A stretch of DNA of 11,552 nucleotides from positions 1,002 to 12,553 of the forward strand of contig JAUNBN010000020.1 in the NCBI GenBank assembly GCA_030527085.1, given 5' to 3'. The translations under genes and the position numbers were made by a program. Positions 6,978 to 11,552 of the stretch are shown here, one piece after another; the first letter of the stretch is position 1; every line of letters begins with the position of its first letter. The notes under the pieces are model-generated. The model worked only from the letters and a program-made list of their open reading frames with translations. It searched no databases and had not been told where the DNA came from. The DNA comes from Oscillospiraceae bacterium (GTDB lineage Bacteria > Bacillota > Clostridia > Oscillospirales > Ruminococcaceae).

Positions 6978-8123
6978 TTAGAAATTGTAGAAGGGGCAGA
7001 GGATCATGAAGAAGTTGTCCAGCTCGCCCACGGACTCGTCGCTGTAGCGGGTGATGCTGGTCTCCGCGCCGGCGATGTTCTGCATCTCGGCGAGCAGGGC
7101 GGCTTCGTCGCACCTCTCGGTGATGTCGCCTTCAATCCACTTGATGGCGTACTCAACGCCCGCCTCGATCATCATCATGTTGACCGGAACAGCCCAGGTG
7201 GACATACGGCCGGTGTTGCCGTACTCGGCAACAGCCGCGGTTATCTGGTCGAGCATGTACTGTACATCGCCCTCATGGCCCTCGGTGGAGATGTTGAACG
7301 CTGAGGGATAGCCGTGATAGGGGGACGGGCAGCACTGCTGCGGGAAGATAGCGCCCAGCTCGGCGCACTGGAGAATCAGCGGGGCCTGCATGGAGCAGTT
7401 GGTGCTGAAGAAGGCGGTGTTAACGCCGTACTGCTCTACATAGACGCTGATGTTCTCGGTTATCCAGGCCTGCGCACCGGTCACGCCGGCGTCGCCGGTG
7501 GGATCGGGAGCGGTGGCGTCGACAAACTCGATTCCGAGGCGCTCGCAGTTCTCAATCATGAGGGCGCGGCGCGCGGAGATGGTGGCGTAGCCGAGGTGAC
7601 GCTCAAAGGAGACGTGCACGAAGGTCTCGGCGCCCTGGGCAGCGGCCTGCTCGATTATTGTCGTGCCCATGGAGAGCTCGTCAACAAGCATGCAGATGTC
7701 CGAGGCGGCGGCAATGACGCCGGGATCCTCGGCGCAAACGCCGCAGATAAAGAGAATGTCGTCACGGGTCTCTTTGACCCTGTTGATGGCGGCGGTGGCG
7801 CCGGGGACGGCCTGTACGAAGACGATGGCCTTGACCTCGGGATCCGCAGCCATATTGGTGACGGTGGCTATGGTCTGCTCGGTCTCGGTGGAGAAGTTAT
7901 CGGGATAGGTGGCGGTTACGATCATGTCGCCGTACTTCGCCTGCATATCCTGAGCGGCCTGATACTCCTCTTCGCCCTGAGAGACGGTGCCGGTAATGAT
8001 GCCTATCTTGTAGGCTTCGCTGTCGCCGGTCTCCGCTTCGGGCTCGGTGGTCTCAGCAGCGCGGCAGGCGGCAAAAGAAAATACCAGTACCAGCGCCAGC
8101 ATGAGAGCAAGAAGCTTTTTCAT
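6978..8123 (-). CDS. DUF3798-type ABC transporter substrate-binding lipoprotein
   Basis: A 381-residue exported protein. Seen: lipoprotein signal MKKLLALMLALVLVFSFAAC with the lipid-attached Cys at 20, then an acidic linker (23-36), then a periplasmic-binding-type fold beginning YKIGIITGTVSQGEEE (38-53). I recognise the DUF3798 family by this start, the DPEVKAIVFVQAVPG stretch (94-108), the FVHVSFERHLG segment (168-178) and the PSPYHGYPSAFN segment (266-277). The family is uncharacterised; its members are mostly predicted lipoproteins. Here it is the first gene of an ABC importer operon, so binding a small solute is inferred. Odd: ten Cys in the mature part besides C20 (127, 130, 144, 193, 243, 253, 264, 265, 338, 376), including a CGVC and a CC pair, unusual for a binding protein. 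The ATG at 8123 has GGAGG seven to eight bases upstream. A strong promoter precedes it. Confidence 0.88.
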   Translation of the reverse strand: MKKLLALMLALVLVFSFAACRAAETTEPEAETGDSEAYKIGIITGTVSQGEEEYQAAQDMQAKYGDMIVTATYPDNFSTETEQTIATVTNMAADPEVKAIVFVQAVPGATAAINRVKETRDDILFICGVCAEDPGVIAAASDICMLVDELSMGTTIIEQAAAQGAETFVHVSFERHLGYATISARRALMIENCERLGIEFVDATAPDPTGDAGVTGAQAWITENISVYVEQYGVNTAFFSTNCSMQAPLILQCAELGAIFPQQCCPSPYHGYPSAFNISTEGHEGDVQYMLDQITAAVAEYGNTGRMSTWAVPVNMMMIEAGVEYAIKWIEGDITERCDEAALLAEMQNIAGAETSITRYSDESVGELDNFFMILCPFYNF

Positions 8124-8208
8124 TCTGTTTCCCTCCAGAGAATTTTAAATCACGCGCCGGAATGTAATATTTATGTAACAAAAAACATACCGGTGCATAA
8201 TTTGAGAG

Positions 8209-8237
8209 ATTATAACATACAGCAATAAAAAAGGCAA
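8209..8237 (-). promoter_or_regulatory. Sigma-A promoter of the ABC importer operon
   Basis: The minus strand reads TTGCCT (8237-8232), a 17-base spacer ending in TGT, then TATAAT (8214-8209), giving an extended -10 (TGTTATAAT) plus a 4/6 match to the -35 consensus. Predicted start of transcription is near 8202, 79 bases before the ATG of the binding protein. This is the best promoter in the window. Confidence 0.85.
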
Positions 8238-8252
8238 GACGCAAAGACGCAA
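8237..8252. repeat. Tandem 8-base direct repeat over the -35 region
   Basis: AGACGCAA occurs twice in perfect tandem on the plus strand (8237-8244 and 8245-8252). It abuts and overlaps by one base the -35 hexamer of the ABC operon promoter. Direct repeats at this spot are typical of activator or repressor sites, but no regulator gene is in the window. Confidence 0.45.
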
Positions 8253-8277
8253 GGAAGTGTCCCGTCGCGCGGTTTTT

Positions 8278-8316
8278 TTGCCGTATTCCCCCGCCTGCGG
8301 CGGGGGAATACGGCAA
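8278..8316. repeat. Isolated long perfect palindrome (18-bp stem, 3-base loop)
   Basis: GCCGTATTCCCCCGCC and its exact reverse complement flank a TGC loop (8280-8295 and 8299-8314); two further T-A pairs extend the stem to 18 bp. The seven T (8273-8279) lie before the stem on the plus strand and so are seven A after it on the minus strand. It is therefore not an intrinsic terminator for pckA, which already has one. It resembles an intergenic repeat unit, but only one copy is in the window. Confidence 0.75.
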
Positions 8317-8375
8317 TACAGAAAATGAATAAGAAATGCAAGCCGTCTTAAAACCTCGAAACGCATTCTCAGTTG

Positions 8376-8416
8376 AATAAAAAAGAAGCGAACCTCACCG
8401 TCTGGGCCGCTTCTTT
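8376..8416 (-). terminator. Intrinsic terminator of pckA
   Basis: On the minus strand AAAGAAGCG and CGCTTCTTT (8416-8408 and 8390-8382) form a 9-bp stem, extended by two inner C-G pairs after a short mismatch, and are followed by further T then ATTC. It begins 18 bases after the pckA stop codon. Confidence 0.85.
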
Positions 8417-8434
8417 GTGTTGGATATTGCTGTC

Positions 8435-10024
8435 TTACTTCGCTTTCGGGCCGGCCTCGACTATGTCTCTGGGCATATTCGGGTACTTCTTCGCAAAGTT
8501 GTCGCTGAACATCTTCGCGAGCTTGTTGGCCGTCTCGTCGTACTTGGCCTTGTCGGCCCACATGCCGCGGGCATCGAGCATCTCGTCGGGCACGCCGGGG
8601 CAGCTGGCGGGGTAGTCTACGTTGAACACGTCATGGTGCTTGAACTCGATGCTGTCGAAGTCGCCGTTCAGCGTAGCGCTGACCATAGCGCGGGTGTAGG
8701 GCAGCTTCATGCGCTTCGCGCCGTCGGAGGCGCTGCCGCCCGCCCAGCCGGTGTTGATAAGATAGACCTTCGTGCCGTACTTATCGAGCTTCTCGCCGAG
8801 CATCTCAGCATAGACGGAGGGATCCATCGGCATAAAGGGCTCGCCGAAGAGGGTGGAGAAGGTGGGCTGGGGCTCGGTCACACCGCGCTCGGTGCCCGCC
8901 AGCTTGGAGGTGAATCCTGTCACGAAATGGTACATCGCCGCGTTGCGGTCGAGACGGCTTATCGGAGGCAGAACGCCGAAGGCGTCGGCCGTGAGGAAGA
9001 TGACGACCTTGGGTATGCCGCCCACACCGGGTATCTGGGAGTTGTTTATATAGTCCACGGGATAGCCCACGCGGGTGTTTTCGGTGAGGCTGTCGTCGTC
9101 GAAATCGAGCTCGCGGGTCTCGGGGTTCATGACCACGTTCTCGACGAGCGCGCCGAACCTAATGGCGTTGTAGATGTCGGGCTCGTGCTCGGCGGAAAGG
9201 TTTATGCACTTTGCGTAGCAGCCGCCTTCGAAGTTGAACACGCCGTCCGGACTCCAGCCGTGCTCGTCGTCGCCGATGAGCTTGCGGGCGGGGTCGGCCG
9301 AGAGTGTGGTCTTGCCGGTGCCGGAAAGACCGAAGAAGACGGCGGTCTCGCCGGTGGCGGGATCCATATTGGCGGAGCAGTGCATGGGCAGTACGTTTTC
9401 CTTGGTCATGACGTAGTTCATCGTGGAGAAAACGCTCTTCTTTATCTCGCCCGCGTAGGCGCTGCCGCAGATGACTATGAGCCTAGCCTCGTAGTCTATC
9501 ATGATGGCCGCCTCGCTGTTTACGCCGTCCGTCTCAGGGTCGCACTTGAAGCCGGGCGCTACGAGTATGGTGTAGTCGGCCTCGCCGTAGCTCTCGAGCT
9601 CCTCGGCGCTCGGGCGGATGAGCAGCTGGTGTATAAAGAGATTCTGGCAGGCCAGCTCGTTGACGATGCGGAACTTCTTGGTATACTTTTTGTCCGCTCC
9701 CGCGTAGCCGTCGAAAATAAACACCTCGCGGTTCTGCAGATAGGCCGCTACCTTGCCTTTGATGGCGTCGAACTTTTCCTGGCTTATCGGGCGGTTTACG
9801 TCGCCCCAGGCTATCTCGTCGTGTACTCCCTTGGAGTCTACTATGAATTTATCTTTGGGGGAGCGTCCGGTATACTTACCGGTGGTTACTACGAGAGCGC
9901 CGCTCTTGCTGAGCAGGCCCTCTCCCCTGCGAAGCGCCGCCTCAACAAGCTGCGCCGGAGTGAGGTTGCGGTGGACCGTCTTCGCCCCGATTATGCCGAG
10001 CTTTTCGATTCCGTAAGATTCCAT
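8435..10024 (-). CDS. pckA: Phosphoenolpyruvate carboxykinase (ATP)
   Basis: A 529-residue cytosolic enzyme, close to the usual length of about 530-540. It catalyses oxaloacetate + ATP = phosphoenolpyruvate + CO2 + ADP. In many fermenting anaerobes it runs in the carboxylating direction towards oxaloacetate and C4 acids; which direction applies here is inference. Seen: TGRSPKDKF (52-60, substrate-binding Arg), YAGEIKKSVF (190-199, active-site Lys), MHCSAN (214-219, metal-binding His), the kinase-1a P-loop GLSGTGKTT (232-240), and IGDDEHGW (250-257, metal-binding Asp). ENTRVGYPVDYI and GIPKVVIFLTADAFGVLPP follow in the expected order. These define the ATP-dependent, not the GTP-dependent, class. 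The ATG at 10024 has GGAGG seven bases upstream. It has its own promoter and terminator, so it is a single-gene unit. All key residues are present. Confidence 0.98.
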   Translation of the reverse strand: MESYGIEKLGIIGAKTVHRNLTPAQLVEAALRRGEGLLSKSGALVVTTGKYTGRSPKDKFIVDSKGVHDEIAWGDVNRPISQEKFDAIKGKVAAYLQNREVFIFDGYAGADKKYTKKFRIVNELACQNLFIHQLLIRPSAEELESYGEADYTILVAPGFKCDPETDGVNSEAAIMIDYEARLIVICGSAYAGEIKKSVFSTMNYVMTKENVLPMHCSANMDPATGETAVFFGLSGTGKTTLSADPARKLIGDDEHGWSPDGVFNFEGGCYAKCINLSAEHEPDIYNAIRFGALVENVVMNPETRELDFDDDSLTENTRVGYPVDYINNSQIPGVGGIPKVVIFLTADAFGVLPPISRLDRNAAMYHFVTGFTSKLAGTERGVTEPQPTFSTLFGEPFMPMDPSVYAEMLGEKLDKYGTKVYLINTGWAGGSASDGAKRMKLPYTRAMVSATLNGDFDSIEFKHHDVFNVDYPASCPGVPDEMLDARGMWADKAKYDETANKLAKMFSDNFAKKYPNMPRDIVEAGPKAK

Positions 10025-10057
10025 GCTTTTGCCTCCGCTGTTGATGAATTACAGACC

Positions 10058-10081
10058 GCGGCGACTCCCTGGGAGTGCCGC
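10058..10081 (-). promoter_or_regulatory. Hairpin in the pckA mRNA leader
   Basis: GCGGC and ACTCC pair with GGAGT and GCCGC, giving a 10-bp stem with one bulged base and a 3-base loop. It lies about 34 bases upstream of the pckA ATG and about 20 bases after the predicted transcription start. No T tract follows, so it is not a terminator. It could stabilise the 5' end of the message or bind a regulator. Confidence 0.5.
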
Positions 10082-10107
10082 AGCCCGCTAAAGCCAAAAT
10101 CAAATTT

Positions 10108-10116
10108 ATTATATCA
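10108..10116 (-). promoter_or_regulatory. Extended -10 promoter of pckA
   Basis: The minus strand reads TGATATAAT (TG-n-TATAAT), a perfect extended -10 box, about 85 bases upstream of the pckA ATG. The hexamer 17 bases upstream (TAGCCA) is a poor -35. Predicted transcription start is near 10101. Confidence 0.7.
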
Positions 10117-10250
10117 TATTTCCTGTTTTCTGGCTACAGTTTCCCAAAAAATATTTTGAGTCGAATCGGCCAAAGCTTTCAGCTCGCCGCAAAGCGGAGT
10201 AAAAGCTTGCTCTGTTTTCCTCCGCCTCCGGCGCAATGCCATTTAAGACT

Positions 10251-10282
10251 AAAAGCGGCAATCGGGACACTCCCGCTCGCCG
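10251..10282 (-). terminator. Possible terminator of mrp
   Basis: On the minus strand CGGC pairs with GCCG (10282-10279 and 10259-10256) around an inner perfect stem CGGGA/TCCCG with a 3-base loop (10275-10263); a symmetric 3-base internal loop separates them. CTTTTAG follows. The T tract is short, so termination would be partial. It lies about 50 bases after the mrp stop codon. Confidence 0.45.
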
Positions 10283-10330
10283 TAAGGCTTTGTTTTGCCA
10301 AGCTCACGCTGCGGGTCTTAAACCAAACTT

Positions 10331-11167
10331 TTAATCACAGAGGCCCTTTTCAAGCTCGTCGGCTACGCCGTCGAGCCAGCTCACGCTCGCGAGCTCTATG
10401 GCTCCCTCGTCGCAGGCGCGGGCGAGCTTTTCGTCTATGGGAAGCCGTGCCGTTGCGGGCACGCCGTAGCGCGCGGCGTCTTCCTCCACTGCACTCTTGC
10501 CGAAGAGCTCTATTTTGCGCCCGCAGTCCGGGCATTCGATATAACTCATGTTTTCCACCAGCGCCAGCAGGGGTATATCCAGCATCGAGGCCATCTTCGC
10601 TGCCTTATCGACTATCATGGAAACAAGGCGCTGCGGCGTTTCTACGGCAACTATGCCGTCCACCGGTATCGACTGGAAAACCGTGAGCGGCACATCGCCG
10701 GTTCCGGGGGGCATATCTATAATCAGGAAGTCCAACTCCTCCCAGGCGACGTCCGTCCAGAACTGGAGCACGGTGCCCGCTATTATAGGCCCGCGCCAGA
10801 CCACGGGGTCGCTCTCGTTTTCAAGGAGAAGGTTTAAGGACATGAGCTTTATGCCCGTCCTGCTGGGAACGGGAAAGAGGCTGTGTCCGTCGCCTCGGAC
10901 GCGCTCATTAACGCCGAAGGCGCGCGGAATGGAGGGACCTGTGACGTCGGCGTCCAAAAGGCCTACCTTGAAGCCGCGGCGGCTGAGCGAGACGGCCAGC
11001 AAGGAGCTCACGAGCGACTTGCCCACGCCGCCCTTTCCGCTCATGACGGCTATAACCTTTTTGATTTTCGTATCAGGCAGAGGGGCTTCCTTGGCGATTT
11101 TCGTCTCGCCGCGCTCGGCGCAGTCGAGCGCGCAGGAGGAGCAATCGTGCGTGCAGTCTTCAGGCAT
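10331..11167 (-). CDS. Mrp/NBP35-family P-loop ATPase (iron-sulfur carrier)
   Basis: A 278-residue cytosolic ATPase of the Mrp/ApbC/NBP35 group, which binds a [4Fe-4S] cluster between subunits and is thought to deliver it to target proteins. Seen: the deviant Walker A SGKGGVGKS (43-51), LLDADVTGPSIPR (70-82), the MPPGTGD switch region (152-158), and the metal-binding CPDC pair (C212, C215) after ENMSYIE. The N-terminus carries four more Cys, C5, C9, C12 and C16 (C-x3-C-x2-C-x3-C), recalling the N-terminal ferredoxin-like cluster of eukaryotic NBP35 but with different spacing; such tails are common in Clostridia homologues. The ATG at 11167 has GGAGA seven bases upstream. The FeS-carrier role is family knowledge, not tested here. 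Confidence 0.93.
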   Translation of the reverse strand: MPEDCTHDCSSCALDCAERGETKIAKEAPLPDTKIKKVIAVMSGKGGVGKSLVSSLLAVSLSRRGFKVGLLDADVTGPSIPRAFGVNERVRGDGHSLFPVPSRTGIKLMSLNLLLENESDPVVWRGPIIAGTVLQFWTDVAWEELDFLIIDMPPGTGDVPLTVFQSIPVDGIVAVETPQRLVSMIVDKAAKMASMLDIPLLALVENMSYIECPDCGRKIELFGKSAVEEDAARYGVPATARLPIDEKLARACDEGAIELASVSWLDGVADELEKGLCD

Positions 11168-11197
11168 GGCAATTCTCCGTTTATTTATATTGATTCT

Positions 11198-11206
11198 ATT
11201 ATAACA
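11198..11206 (-). promoter_or_regulatory. Extended -10 promoter of the mrp-like gene
   Basis: The minus strand reads TGTTATAAT about 31 bases upstream of the ATG at 11167, inside the 52-base gap after the trmB stop codon. No good -35 is present at 17 bases. A small hairpin, GCTC-TTGC-GAGC (11221-11210), lies just upstream and overlaps the trmB stop codon. Confidence 0.65.
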
Positions 11207-11219
11207 CCGCTCGCAAGAG

Positions 11220-11552
11220 CTATGTGTTTTTGAGCAGCTCGTCTATATCGCGGCTCACACCTTCCATTGGCAAATTGGGACAGAGCGCGGCGGGAAGCTT
11301 TTCAGCCTCTATCAAGAAGATTTTGCGCCCCTCGGCGGTGAACATGCGCTCATGCTCCGTAAGCTCGCCGCGCGGCGGGCTCCCGGCGTAAATATCCCTG
11401 AGGCTGCGGTTTATCTTGAAGCCGCAGTATTCAAAATAGCGCATGCTGGCTTCAACCAGCGGCTCATCATCGCTCTTAAAGAACACCTTGCCGCCGTCGC
11501 GCAGAAAGCTGCGGTAATTCATAAGCTGGCGCGGGTGGGTAAGCCGTCTTTT
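11220..11552 (-). CDS. trmB: tRNA (guanine-N7)-methyltransferase, C-terminal part (cut by window edge)
   Basis: The last 110 residues of TrmB, which uses S-adenosylmethionine to make 7-methylguanosine at position 46 of tRNA; the start lies past base 11552. Seen: the fragment opens in frame with KRRLTHPRQL, the conserved basic loop following the PDPWPKKRH region in this family, then FLRDGGKVFFKSDDEPL (family: GG-x-hydrophobic-x-x-KTD) and an end TEHERMFTAEGRKIFLIEAEK matching the TxxExxFxxxGxxI motif that contacts substrate. An internal ATG at 11522 is not the real start, since the conserved sequence continues upstream of it. The stop codon TAG is at 11222-11220. The SAM-binding N-terminal half is out of view. 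Confidence 0.9.
   Translation of the reverse strand, partial: KRRLTHPRQLMNYRSFLRDGGKVFFKSDDEPLVEASMRYFEYCGFKINRSLRDIYAGSPPRGELTEHERMFTAEGRKIFLIEAEKLPAALCPNLPMEGVSRDIDELLKNT

Larger units (their letters stand above)
8124..8434. other. Intergenic region pckA to ABC operon
   Basis: From high to low coordinates this region holds the pckA terminator (8376-8416), about 60 bases with nothing recognised, an isolated long palindrome (8278-8316), a tandem 8-base repeat (8237-8252), the ABC operon promoter (8209-8237), and a leader of about 79 bases. The leader contains two ATGTAA copies (plus strand, 8162-8167 and 8173-8178) 11 bases apart and the ribosome binding site. I recognise no known riboswitch fold in the leader. 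Confidence 0.6.
10025..10330. other. Intergenic region mrp to pckA
   Basis: Downstream of mrp the minus strand runs through a hairpin that may end mrp transcription (10251-10282), then an imperfect stem-loop (10173-10208, AAGCTTT arms around CTC and CGC segments), then the pckA promoter (10108-10116) and a leader hairpin (10058-10081). Two near-identical 14-mers, GCTCGCCGCAAAGC (10182-10195) and GCTCGCCGTAAGGC (10275-10288), differ at two positions. I see no gene in it. Confidence 0.5.

Noticed and set aside
8124..8208. Riboswitch in the importer leader
   Set aside because: The leader is only about 79 bases, AT-rich, and I find neither a purine-riboswitch-like three-way junction nor an expression-platform terminator.
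7314..8228. Plus-strand open frame of about 300 codons opposite the binding-protein gene
   Set aside because: Glycine-rich mirror of the DUF3798 gene, no ribosome binding site, and it runs through the importer promoter.
8417..10159. Plus-strand open frame of about 580 codons opposite pckA
   Set aside because: It is antisense to a complete, motif-rich pckA, its translation is low-complexity (rich in Val, Gly, Ala, Glu, His) and it has no family motif. A GC-rich antisense frame explains it.

Overview
The window looks like ordinary chromosome from a low-to-mid GC Bacillota (class Clostridia, probably an Oscillospiraceae/Ruminococcaceae-type gut anaerobe). This is inferred from the gene families, the strong GGAGG-type ribosome binding sites, the sigma-A promoters and the compact intergenic regions with intrinsic terminators. 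All nine recognisable protein genes lie on the minus strand, so transcription runs from high to low coordinates. I saw no tRNA, rRNA, CRISPR array, insertion sequence or phage module.

Layout in direction of transcription: (1) 11552-11220, the C-terminal end of a tRNA (guanine-N7) methyltransferase (trmB), cut by the window edge. (2) 11167-10331, an Mrp/NBP35-type P-loop ATPase with an N-terminal four-cysteine motif, from its own promoter. (3) 10024-8435, ATP-dependent phosphoenolpyruvate carboxykinase (pckA), a single-gene unit with a structured leader and a clear terminator. (4) 8123-2590, a complete four-gene ABC importer operon: a DUF3798-type substrate-binding lipoprotein, an intergenic attenuator-like hairpin, a double-domain ATPase, and two paralogous RbsC-type permeases, closed by a strong terminator. 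(5) 2396-1353, a membrane-anchored GH25 lysozyme-type hydrolase with its own promoter and terminator. (6) 1008-1, a two-gene overlapping pair: a small CrtO-like membrane acyltransferase and the N-terminal part of an MGDG-synthase-type glycosyltransferase, cut by the window edge.

The importer has the architecture of carbohydrate/nucleoside (CUT2-like) uptake systems, but its binding protein is from a family of unknown function and is unusually rich in cysteine. The substrate cannot be read from the sequence. The last two genes together suggest synthesis and acylation of a glycolipid. Four of the promoters share an extended -10 box (TGnTATAAT).

The best candidates for something undescribed are the DUF3798 importer, the acyltransferase/glycosyltransferase pair, and several unexplained structured or repeated intergenic elements.
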